DNA of 28,246 nt from assembly GCA_034698045.1 (NCBI GenBank), contig JAQGAU010000430.1:1-28246 (forward strand), given 5' to 3'. Source of the stretch: Paramacrobiotus richtersi. Taxonomy: Eukaryota; Tardigrada; Eutardigrada; Parachela; Macrobiotidae. Numbering within the stretch: the first letter of the stretch is position 1; each line of letters starts with the position of its first letter. Under the pieces are notes generated by a model. The model was not told the origin of the DNA, did not search any database, and worked only from the letters and a program-made list of their open reading frames with translations. The position numbers were made by a program, and so were the translations under genes. Shown piece after piece: positions 1-9,256 of the stretch.

Positions 1-574
1 TTAGAAAAACCGTTTACCAGTTTCCCTATGGACAATGCAATGGTGTACTGTTTTGCATAATTTACAGGTACCGTTTCGTTACAGGTACCGTAGCCCGCAG
101 CGTGTTTAGTCGAATGTATACTTTCCATGTCCATTTTTTTAGTTCTGAATATGCGATAATGAATGCCATACGTACGTTCATATAAATATACAGAAGCATA
201 TTCGTTCGCAGTTTTCAATAAATAACCCACACCGAGTGCAAATCGGCCCACAGATCTTTAAACATACTGTATAACAGCGCATTAATCCCCATTAGCAACA
301 AACTTACACGTACCGCTTCCGTGAATCTGCATCGTCACGCGTACCATCGCCCGAATTCCAGACTGCAAAGAGTGCAGCCCCAAGATTCTGTTCCACAATG
401 CAAGGTAATTTTCTGCACTTGAAAGACAAAACTCTGCTTTTATACTTCTATTTATTTTATTTGGTAAAACCCGTCGACATTTCCAAAAGACCAGGCCACA
501 AGCTGCCATTTCCAACATAAAAAAAATTATCACTTGTCGTTGCCATCACGTGGACGCCTGCGGCTTTGAATGGT

Positions 575-604
575 ACAGATCTGGGAAGCCTTTCCCAGAT
601 CTGT
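575..604. repeat. inverted repeat, 13-bp arms
   Basis: The arms ACAGATCTGGGAA and TTCCCAGATCTGT are perfectly complementary and separated by GCCT. It lies six bases before a second, longer palindrome. Function unknown; it could be the end of a decayed transposon or a cruciform-forming site. Confidence 0.85.
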
Positions 605-610
605 CAGATC

Positions 611-647
611 TATCGGCTCGTTTCGGTATTACCGAAACGAGCCGATA
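611..647. repeat. 37-bp near-perfect palindrome
   Basis: The 18-bp arms TATCGGCTCGTTTCGGTA and TACCGAAACGAGCCGATA flank a single central T. Arms this long with no spacer are not expected by chance in about 1 kb. No promoter, gene or transposon could be assigned to it. Confidence 0.9.
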
Positions 648-1267
648 ATGCTCGTACCTGTGCCCTAACCGGCCAATAACGTGGACAAGTGATCCCGCGA
701 TAAGCAGTCGGTACCGCCTTCCGTTTTCCACCAGCTTCCGTGGATTAATGAGCTACTAAACTTTAGTCTTGCTGGAATGTTTTCAACGATTGCAGACTCA
801 CTGTGACCTTTTTTTCGTGGATTTTGTACGTTTTGTATACTTTGGGCCAAGTTTGTGTTTATGAACAATAATACAACAACCAACCCCGAGTTCCGGTTCT
901 TTATTAAACCTATAGAGAATCGCTTATGTACACAATCCCGGAAGTAAACAGTTCCGTCACAGTTTCCTTTACACACAAGTCGTATTCCCGTGACCGTTCG
1001 CACAGATCCCTGCCTTCCCCTGGATACCGTAAAGATTTTATGCAAACCATCGCTAGATCATACAGGAAGAGTCGCCAGAACCGCGACCGCATTACCCTTT
1101 CCCACCGCCGAACTGGAATCAGCGTCATCCCAGCCAGTCTTTTGTCATCTTTAGTCGACAGTCGGGCGGGCCCTCGCTGGCACGGGAAACCAGTACTCTT
1201 AAGCGCCTTCTGTATCACGCTGTTCAGCTCTATGTGACGGCTCCATCTCCCCTCCGTACTGCATGCA

Positions 1268-2182
1268 ATAAAATAACCGCTGCCGAAGTTCGAACAGGAG
1301 CAATAGTCGAGCAGATGATGGAGTTTTTCGAAGGTGCGTTTGAGTTATGTAGTTAAACTGAGTACCATATTGCTAATTTGATATGACCCCGTATAATTTG
1401 GTCATAACATAGGGTGGCAAAGTCATTTCGAATGAGGGTCATTCCAGCATGGTGGCTTCGACTACTGGCTTCATTGCTGACATCCGATTATCCGAGAGTG
1501 GTTTCCAATATCCAGAAGGTGAATCACTACTTTTGCAGGCGGAACTTTGGCCTCGCTGTTACTAGGACTCAAGAGAACTGGAGCATCGCTCGATGAGGCA
1601 GAAGCTCTTAATTTTGCGACACAAACCACTGACGGACTGGAATTCCTACACCGAAACAACGTCATACATGCCAACTTGACCCCAGCCAAAGTCCTGCTTA
1701 AGCGGATGAATAGCGGTCAAAAGAGCTTGGTAATCGGTGGCCTGGATGACGCCACAGAGTCATCTACATGCTCGCGCGATACGAACATTCGTATGATGTC
1801 GCGATATGCACACGCTTATCGTTACATGTCACCGGAGATGCTTAGGAAATTTATGCACGAAGATCAAGTCGTCGTCGGGCGAAAAACAGACGTGTGGAGC
1901 CTCGGATGCCTAATTTTACAGTTAGCCAACACAGTGGCGGGTAGCCATAAAATGTGCAGGTTTCGAAAAGGAGAAAAAATTATCGAGATTGGGGATAATA
2001 ATATTGTGTTCCGCTCACGGTACATTGAGTATATCATGGAAGGTTATGTTCCGCAAGCTGCGAATTCCGCCCCACACTCTTTAGTAGAGTGCATTCTACA
2101 TTGCTTAGCTTTCAGCAGCTCAGAAAGGATATCGGCCGCTGGACTTTTGGAAAAGTTGCAGAATTTTGCACCGATACCCTAA
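1268..2182 (+). pseudogene. kinase locus A: 5'-truncated copy keeping the pseudokinase C-lobe
   Basis: This is the 3' part of a kinase-pseudokinase gene. The end of exon 2 is visible at about 1268-1333 (residues KITAAEVRTGAIVEQMMEF) and stops at a GTGCGT donor. A 205-bp intron ends in TTTTGCAG, and exon 3 runs 1539-2182 to TAA. Exon 3 is fully open, about 214 residues. It has HANLTPAK in place of HRDLKPxN, GGLDD where DFG belongs, YMSPEM (APE equivalent) and KTDVWSLGC, so the fold is conserved but catalysis is not expected. The kinase domain, the pseudokinase N-lobe and the promoter are absent; unrelated sequence starts directly left of 1268. It is closest to locus C. It could be expressed only if an upstream exon outside its own unit is spliced in. 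Confidence 0.85.
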
Positions 2183-2214
2183 AATTCGTTCTAGTTTGGG
2201 CTTGGCGACATGTC

Positions 2215-2600
2215 GTCGATGTCATTCAAAGTATGCTAAGTAGGACTTTCGTAATAATTACACTTTCACGTACGTTAATCTCGATGTCCATTTTCTCGCG
2301 CATATTGCTTTAGTCTACGTCGAACTGATTCTGTAATTATGTCGTACTGTATGTCGAACTCTACACCACCTTTAGAAATGGATGTTATAAAATTTCTTAG
2401 ATGCGGACCATGCGGCCAGCGCCATTCTTTATGCAAAGTAAATCATTACCAACAACAATATCATTATTACTTTATGGTACACTACCAACGTTATCAACAA
2501 CAATATGAACTGGTACATTTGTCCAACAGGACGTGGCATTTGCTGCATTGTGGCGGTAAACCAGTCCGCCACCAGGCTTCAAAAGCACAACGCATAACGA
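2215..2600 (+). repeat. 3' flanking block of locus A (array repeat)
   Basis: This region resembles the DNA downstream of loci C (about 8460-8790), D (11705-12075) and E (17765-18080), and in part B (6290-6440). Shared landmarks are GATGTCCATTTT, a TTTAGTCT...GCACTGA stretch, a TATAAA or AATAAA followed by ATTT (here 2386), a GATGCGG run and an ACCAACAACAA stretch. It is best read as the ancestral 3' UTR and 3' intergenic DNA carried along by tandem duplication. Confidence 0.7.
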
Positions 2601-2689
2601 CACGCACGCTATTTTTAGTTCTTTTGAGTAGGAAGAGTAAACGAAACAAGAATGAGCGTCACAGAAATTGCAAGTCCCTCAATCTGTTC

Positions 2690-3035
2690 GTAGCTCTGAG
2701 TGATTCCATCCATTATCTACTATCAGATATCCGTGGTGGCAGTCCTCAAGTTTCAGTACCGATGCCGATGGTGTAAAAATCGAAGTTCGGTACTTCGGTT
2801 CCGGTTTGGCTGTTTGAGGCAGTTTTGGAAGTTGTCGGGATACCCCGATAGTAGCTGTTTCTGACCTTTCCCGAAGTGGTAAATGTAAAGGGCAATATAA
2901 TAGCGTATGTTTTTCATCTTCCTCAACTTGACAGTTTCGATATAGTCGATCAGTTTGGCTGATGCCATCCCGTAACCCAGACCAGAGCGTTTTACACGTT
3001 GCGGTTCCCTGGGTATGGCATTCAATACAACCCAC
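2690..3035 (-). pseudogene. possible retroelement C-terminal (zf-RVT-like) remnant
   Basis: Read on the minus strand, one frame gives a C...E..KHTLLYCPLHLPLR pattern. This resembles the Cys/His tail found after the reverse transcriptase of many non-LTR elements. A second copy at 18616-18740 gives DHALFHCPPHLPL with similar spacing, preceded by a comparable DG(M/I) segment. No reverse transcriptase core is nearby. The pair could equally be array intergenic repeats with an accidental open frame, so the assignment is weak. Confidence 0.3.
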
Positions 3036-3049
3036 ATCAAAGCAGAGAT

Positions 3050-3260
3050 ATCAAGCTCGGACTCGGTTTCCCACCACGCACAGTGCTGAAGCGGCACTAC
3101 TCTCTTACCATATCGAATATTTCTCGTCGGTTTGTATCGATTTCATGAATAACAAAGTCACACCATAATTCCGTAACGAAGGCACGAGCGATGGAACATG
3201 TCAGGGAATAACATCTTTTAATGGGATTGCGGGATAAATCAGTTCAGGATCATTCTGAAT
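3050..3260. repeat. intergenic array repeat, copy 1
   Basis: Short similar landmarks (CTCGGTTTC, then GGCACGAGCGATGGAACATGTC and a following GGAT...AATC stretch) recur at about 12640-12745 and 19075-19290. It is diverged and has no open frame shared by the copies. It marks the intergenic part of the duplicated unit. Confidence 0.55.
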
Positions 3261-3454
3261 CATTACCGACATTCCCATTCCAAAAGAGTTCTGGATGAAG
3301 TCGGAATTTTATGTTGGTTCAAAAAGGAACTAAATAACTGGAGTTTGAGTTGAGCTAAAAACAAAAACCATGGCCGGAGAAATGTCGTACGAGTACAGCT
3401 TTTTCATTGACCATGACAGCTTTCCAGACAACAAATGTACCGATACCGACCAGG

Positions 3455-3844
3455 CCTGATCTTTCAACCTGTTTAATCTAATCTAATAATAATTTAATCT
3501 AATCTAATCTAATTATTGTTTAATTTAATCTAAGTCGCCGAATACGCTACCGTGTGCTATTCACATTCTGACACGGAAAAGAATTGAAGTAAAACTGACC
3601 TTATCTAACTATGTGCAGAGGTTAATCCTGCTACCAAACTTTGATAACACAGTAACCGTTTATCTTTCATATTTCTGTTACTGACGAAAGCTGTACAAAG
3701 CTTATTTCCAAACAAATCGTTTTACAGCACTTTGAAGTTTGAGTTGTCATGTAGAGCCAGTATCAAACTGCAGCTCTTGTGAATAATTTCAGTTGACATT
3801 AAGTGTTCATTCTGTTTCAGGTTTCGGGTTTCCTTACTGGAGAA
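3455..3844 (+). promoter_or_regulatory. conserved 5' block of locus B
   Basis: The DNA upstream of B, C, D, E and F shares ordered landmarks: CTAATCTTT, TCTAATCAAGTCGCCGATGC (here changed by the microsatellite to AAGTCGCCGAATACGC), ACGGAAAA, TTCTGTTAT, AAACAAATCGTTT, and a TATA-like TTTTATAGCACTGG (here TTTTACAGCACT near 3719). In B the ATG follows about 125 bp after that last motif. A TTCTGTTTCAG just before the ATG could be the acceptor of a 5' UTR intron; D has a similar TTCTGTTTAG, E and F do not. The promoter role is inferred from position and conservation only. Confidence 0.6.
3472..3532. repeat. TCTAA/TAATC microsatellite in the locus B upstream block
   Basis: Repeated (T)AATCTAATCTAA units with interruptions expand a short AATCTAATC motif that is unexpanded upstream of loci D, E and F. 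Immediately after it comes the conserved AGTCGCCGA motif. Confidence 0.85.
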
Positions 3845-6272
3845 ATGGTAACCGTATTCGATCAAATTCAGTGTGAGTCATACGGAAGCAGTTGCCAATA
3901 CCGTTATAAGAATGCTGACTTCGTCGGACGAGGACGATTTGGAACCGTTTATGAAGCAACCGTGCGTGGTCGTTATAGTCTTGTTGGGGGACGCATGATG
4001 GCCGTCAAAGTCTTCCATTTGTCTCAAGATAAAAAGCCATTAATTAGCCTCGAAAACTGGATGAAATGGCGAGACCGGATGAAAACCTTACTTGATCTTG
4101 ACCACAAAAACCTACTTATGTACCATAAACTCACTATTCTCAAGGCACGTGGTGTAGCGTGTATTGAACTGCTGATGGAATATTGCCGAGGTACGTGCAC
4201 GGTGCTACTGAAGCAAAATATATTTTAAGACTTCGCTTGATTTTTTCTGTCACGCTTAGAAGGATATTGGCTGCTGGTTGCATCTCGGTACACAATTCGG
4301 TCGCGCAAACATGCTCATTTATTAAACGGATTATGCTGTTTTACAGCGTTGTTGTCGTGTTGATCTTATTTCGACTTTGTTTTCGCTTTTCATTCCGTTC
4401 CTTTCAGGCGGAGATTTGGCTGTATTTTTGCAAAGACTGGCGGAAAACAAAGCTTTGCTAGACGAGCGAACAGCGGTTCTTTACGCTGTTGATGTCGCGG
4501 AAGGGTTAAATTACCTACACCAGAAGAACATCATACATGGAGATCTGAAACCAAGCAACGTGCTTGTCAAAGAATTGACAAGCGGTGAGGATAGGTTGGT
4601 AATTTGCGATTTGGACGACTCTATCCAGATGCAAGGGAATCAAACTTGCACAGACGATATTTCACAGCTTCGCGGTACTTACCGGTATATGTCCCCTGAA
4701 ATGCTTAGAACATTTATCAATCCACCGACAGAAGAGCGACCTGGACGGAAAACTGACGTTTGGAGTCTCGGATGCATAATTCTGGCCCTCGCAGAGCAGG
4801 TTGCGGGCACCAGCGAAAGGTGGTTGCAAAAGGACCAGGCAAAAATTTCCGCCAGAGATATTTCGGACAACGCTTACATGATGAAAGTTATGGACGGTTT
4901 CGTTCCACTATGTTCTGATTCAATCCCGCACGAGTTAAGGCTGTGTATACAACGCTGTCTGTGCGAACACAGTGCTGAAAGGTGTACTGCTCTGGAAATT
5001 GTAAATGAGCTGAAGCTTGCATCGGCAGATATTGCTTCTACACAAGCACCAAGTAATACTAGTGCAGAGGCCATTTCTGCACCCTTTAAAATCCTATATC
5101 AACTGGTGAAAGTTGGAAAAGGGTTGTTTAACGCTGGTGAACAATCCAACGCTCTTTTTCAGCATCCATTTGATGTTGTATTCGACGATATTTTTGGCAA
5201 TGTCTGCCGGTATGAATCCAGTCCAGAAGGTCACATTCCGCACGGCCGTTTCGGTACTGGTTACGCAGGGACGATCACCAGACGTGGGGATTATCGAGAG
5301 GCATCAAGGACGGCGATAAGAAAAGCGCACATGAAAATGTCGTTTCAGTGTTCTGGCTGGTGGGAAGACTTGTGTGGTCTGAGACACAATCAATTACTTG
5401 CTGATCACATAGTAACCGCTTCCCGAGGTCCAGCGGAAGCAACAGTTGGGCTAATGATGGAGTATTACGAAGGTGCGTGACACTTCTTGTAAGTTAGTAA
5501 ATATGGTCAGCCATGTAATAATAACAGGATAAAATCGCATAGAGTCAATATAATGTGAAGGCACTTTAGCATGATAAATCAATTATCTCCGACTGTGCAG
5601 TTTTGTCTTCCAGTAACCAAAAAATGTTCAATATTTTATGCAGGTGGAACTTTGGACTCGCTGTTCGAAGGATTAAATAAGACTAGATCTTCGATAGATG
5701 AGGCAGAAGCTCTTAAATTTGGGACAGAAACCACTGCCGGACTAAATTTCCTGCACCGAAATAACATCACACATGGCAACTTGAGCCCAAGCAAGATATT
5801 ACTTAAGCGGATGGGAAGCGGTCCGAAACGCTTAGTAATCTATGGTCCAGTCGACGTGGTACACATGCAGCAACCTGATACATGCTCGCGCGATATAAAA
5901 CACCGTAGTGGAACGTATCGTTACACGTCGTCGGAAATGCTTGAAAATTTCGCTGGAATGCGCAAAGATGATATCGTCGCACGAAGGAAAGACATGTGGA
6001 GCCTCGGATGCATAATTTTGCAATTAGCAAACACCGTGGCGGGTAATGATAGAATGTGTCTTCGAAAAGGAAGAAACATGAACGGAGCGGGGCACAATAT
6101 GCCAGAACGGTACGCCATGTATACCGCGCAGGGTTTTGTTCCAGCAATTCCGGATTCCGTACTGCACACTTTAGAAGACTGCATTCTGCACTGCTCAGAT
6201 CCTAGGAGTTCCCAAAGGTACTCTGCGGCGGACCTTTTGCAAGAGCTGCACAATTTTGCCCCGATACCTTAG
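3845..6272 (+). CDS. kinase locus B: intact tandem kinase-pseudokinase protein, 679 aa
   Basis: Three exons: 3845-4190, 4408-5472 and 5644-6272 (TAG). Both introns are phase 1 with GT/AG borders. The ATG is chosen because M(x)T(V/I)F(D/H)QIQ is conserved at the same place in D, E and F. Domain 1 (residues about 20-330) has a GRGRFGTV glycine loop at 28-35, the VAIK-type Lys at 55, HGDLKPSN at 159-166, DLD at 183-185, YMSPEM and KTDVWSLGC. The catalytic Asp, Lys and Asn are present, while HRD Arg and DFG Gly are replaced. Domain 2 (about 385-675) is a pseudokinase: its VAIK Lys reads Arg, the catalytic loop is HGNLSPSK (514-521) and DFG reads YGPV. No signal peptide or membrane segment was seen, so it is probably cytosolic. 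It resembles STE/TKL-like kinases; the subfamily is not clear. It is the only full-length open copy in the array. Confidence 0.85.
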
Positions 6273-6289
6273 ATTCGTATCAGTTCGCA

Positions 6290-6560
6290 CTTGTCGACAT
6301 TTATGCTGTCTTTCGAAGTAAGCTAGTGATTAATGCGATGTTCTTAATAACCGCAGTTTCACGTACCTTGTTCTCGATGTCCATTTTATCCCGCTCATGT
6401 TACCTTAGTCTTTGTAGCACTGATCTTAATTATCGCATGTGAAACTTTGACCTTGACTTTTAAAGTCGAACAAATAGCGGTACAATGTCATTGTTTCGGT
6501 TCAGCAGTCTTCGAGACTGGAATGTGTACACGTTTCAATTTGCCTGGTTTGTCTAAGCAG
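6290..6560 (+). repeat. 3' flanking block of locus B (array repeat)
   Basis: CTTTCGAAGTAAGCTAGTGA, CTCGATGTCCATTTTATC and CTTAGTCTTTGTAGCACTGA match the block downstream of A, C and D. The distal GATGCGG and AACAACAA part seen in the other copies is not evident here, so this copy is shortened or diverged. Confidence 0.6.
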
Positions 6561-6799
6561 TTGTAAGATTGGGTGGGTCGGTCACGAAAAGAAAACTGGA
6601 AATTTCGAATACATAGCGGTACATCGCTTCGGCCCATAATTGTCACCAGTTTTCCAGATTGGATTGCTTACACGATTTTATTCAGTTGGCTATGTTATAA
6701 TATTCAGTCGTATAACCCGCTTACTACTGAATTTTTGTGTTTGTTGAAGACCGCATTACAGATAAGAATGTACCTTAAACCGATCAGCCCATTCTAATC

Positions 6800-7085
6800 T
6801 TCCACCACTTCAATGATTCTAATCAAGTCGCCGATGCTACCATGGGCGGTGTGCTATCATGCTACCACATTCTCGTGCGGAAAACAAGTCAAACTGAACT
6901 TACCAACAGGTACATAGCTTAATTCTTCTGCCGAAGCATCGATAACTCAGTCCAGCTTCCCCGTTCTGTTATCAACGGAAGCATGTTCCAGCTTAATTCA
7001 AAACAAATCGTTTCATAGCACTGGTCAAGTTGTTCGAACCACTGGAGTTCTTGCGAATTTTTCTGTGCACATTTTGTACTTCTAG
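6800..7085 (+). promoter_or_regulatory. conserved 5' block of locus C
   Basis: TCTAATCAAGTCGCCGATGC (6819 on), CGGAAAACAAGTCAAACTGA, GAAGCATCGATAACTCAGT, GTTATCAACGGAAGCAT and AAACAAATCGTTTCATAGCACTGG follow the order seen at E and F. The block runs straight into the middle of the kinase coding region near 7085, so exon 1 and most of exon 2 are missing. Confidence 0.65.
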
Positions 7086-8450
7086 GCTGTGCAAAGAACG
7101 CTGTCTGTGCGAACGCAGTGCCGAAAGGTGTACCCTGGAAACTGTAAATGACCTGGAGGTCACATCGACAGATACAACTTCAGCTGATTCGACACTAAAA
7201 GCATCTGCTAGGGCAGAGTCATCTTCTGCACCCTTCAGGATCGTATGTCAACTGGTAGACGTTGGGAAAAAGTTGCTTAACGCTGGTAAACAATCCAGCG
7301 CTTTGAACTGTCCAGCTGGCTTCCGGAATACTAATTAACGCGACTTTTGGTAGTAACGGCCGGTATCACTTCAGTCCGCAAGATTACATTGGTCGCGGCA
7401 GTTTCGGTATTGTTCACACAGGAATGATCATACAGCGTGGGGATTATCGAGGAGAATCAAGAGTGGTGATAAAGGTCGCGCACATGTCAATGTCAGAACT
7501 ATAAGTGTCGTTCGATCTCGAAAGATGGAAACAGCAGTGCGGCTGGTGGAAACGACTGTGTGGTCTGAGACACAGTAATTTAATTTCTTATCAAAAAATA
7601 ACCGTTGCCGAAGTTCGGCCAGGAGCAATAGTCGAGCAAGTGATGGATTATTACGATGGTACGTCACACTTACCTAAGCTGAGTACCAATACCCAGTAGA
7701 ATTTTCCTATATGTGCCATAGTCACTGCGAGTAGGGCTCAGTAAGGTCATTCCAGGATGGTAGCTTCAATTTCTTGCTTAATTGATAACTTCCGGTTATA
7801 CGATAGTGGTATGGCGATGCTAGTGATATCACTAGGTTACAGTAACCTTAAGGAGAATAACTATTTTTTGCAGGCGAACTATGGCCTTGATGTTACTAGG
7901 ACTCAAGAGAACCGGAGCTGCTCTAGATGATACAGAAGCTCTTAATTTTGCGACACAAACCACTGACGGGCTGGAATTCCTACACCGAAACAACGTCATA
8001 CATGCCAACTTGACCCCAGCCAAGGTCCTACTTCAGCGGATGGAAAGCGGTCGAAAACGCTTAGTAATCGGTGGCCTGGATGACGCCACGGAGTCTTCCA
8101 CATGATCGCGCGATACAAACATTCGTATCATGTCGCGATATGCACATGCGTATCGTTACATGTCACAGGAGATGCTTAGGAAATTCATGCACCAAGATCA
8201 GGTCGTCGAACAGCGATCAAATGTGCAGGTTTCGAAAAGGAGAAAAAATGATCGAAACTGGGGACAATAATACTGTGTTCCGCTCACGGTACATTGAGTA
8301 TATCATGGATGGTTATGTTCCACTAGCTGCGAATTCCGCCCCACCCTCTTTGGTAGACTGTGTTTTGCACTGCTTAACTTTCAGCAGTCCAGAAAAGCTG
8401 AACTTTTGGAAAAGTTGCAGAATTTTGCACCGATATCCTCAAACTAGTTT
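7085..8450 (+). pseudogene. kinase locus C: degenerate kinase-pseudokinase copy
   Basis: Homology starts inside domain 1, at the C-lobe end (LCKERCLCERSAERCT), directly after the promoter block, so the kinase core is deleted. The interdomain region is open to a TAA at 7336-7338. The pseudokinase N-lobe follows out of frame with a further TAA near 7502. A donor lies after 7658 (GATG|GTACGT) and an acceptor TTTTTTGCAG before 7874. Exon 3 begins GCGAACTATGG where A has GCGGAACTTTGG, a one-base loss. A TGC codon is changed to TGA at 8103-8105. A 65-nt deletion removes the region encoding TDVWSLGC, and there is another small deletion near 8395. It is a pseudogene with many lesions. Its exon 3 is strikingly like that of locus A. 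Confidence 0.85.
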
Positions 8451-8455
8451 TACCT

Positions 8456-8790
8456 TGCACTTGTCGACTCTTGCACTTGTTGTCGTTGTCTTTCGAAGTA
8501 TGGTGGTTGGTAGTAAGCTAACTAGTGACTGTCATAATAATTCAATCTCCATGTTCATTTTATCGCACATATTACTTTAGTCTGTGTTGCACTGATTCTG
8601 TCGTCATGTCATATGAGCATTTAGCAATGAATGTAATAAAATTTTGTGGAATGCGATCAACGTCATTCTTTGTGCGAACCGCAATACCGGTACATCGTTA
8701 CAACAACGACAGCTGTTTTTGCACTGGTACGTTCGCTCAGCAGGTCCTTTTTTGAGGCAATGTGGCCCCAAGCTTGAAAAGAGCAACACA
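8456..8790 (+). repeat. 3' flanking block of locus C, with possible poly(A) signal
   Basis: The block matches those of A, D and E: CTTTCGAAGTA, ATTTTATCGCACATATTACT, TTAGTCTGTGTTGCACTGAT, AATAAA at 8635-8640, and a CAACAACGACA stretch. A fragment at 8806-8870 resembles 2800-2860 on the same strand, so part of the minus-strand retro-like repeat is also carried here. Confidence 0.6.
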
Positions 8791-8962
8791 TAACGATTCT
8801 AGCTTTGGCTGTTTGATGCAGGTTTGGAAGTTGTCAGCAAGGCCCGACAGTATATGTTTGTAATTGTAAGTCGGCAAAACTGAAGTGCCGCCAACTGTGT
8901 GTTTCTTGTCAGACCGATTTCCAGACAAGACGTTAAGGAGTGTGCCGTAGGTAGACCAATCA

Positions 8963-9256
8963 GATCTAATCTTTCAACTAGTTCTATCTAATCAAATCGC
9001 CGATCGATTTTACCTTGTGCTGTTCACTTTCTCATACGGAAAACAAGTCAACTGCAATCCGCAGTGCAGAGCTTATTTTATGTAAAGAGGCTTCGGTGAG
9101 TCGGTCTGGCTTTACCTTCTGTTATTTAACGAACTATCCAGCTTAATTCAGAGCAACACGTTTTATAGTACTGCAGTGATCACATTGCAAGTCTCATGCA
9201 TATTTCAGTTGACATTTTGGATTCTGTTTAGGACTTCGGCTTTCCTTACTGAAACA
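8963..9256 (+). promoter_or_regulatory. conserved 5' block of locus D
   Basis: CTAATCTTTCAACTAGTTC, TCTAATCAAATCGCCGATCG, CATACGGAAAACAAGTCAA, CCAGCTTAATTCAGAGCAAC and the TATA-like GTTTTATAGTACTG (9160-9173) follow the order found at the other loci. The ATG lies about 90 bp after the TATA-like motif. A TTCTGTTTAG just upstream of the ATG may be a 5' UTR splice acceptor. Confidence 0.6.

Larger units (their letters stand above)
1..1267. other. non-coding stretch left of the kinase array
   Basis: No protein family could be recognised on either strand. Several short ORFs overlap each other in different frames (for example around 282-533 and 910-1237) and none shows conserved motifs. The direct repeat TTACAGGTACCGT occurs twice near 60-92. 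Two strong inverted repeats lie at 575-647 and are listed separately. The similarity to the kinase units begins abruptly near 1268, so the right edge of this stretch is a rearrangement breakpoint that removed the 5' part of kinase locus A. Confidence 0.5.

Noticed and set aside
282..533. Minus-strand 83-codon frame with a hydrophobic start
   Set aside because: No conserved motif, no supporting context, and the length is within chance for this sequence.
910..1237. Overlapping open frames of about 100 codons on both strands
   Set aside because: The two strands shadow each other and neither shows a domain; the join to locus A at 1268 cuts through the area.
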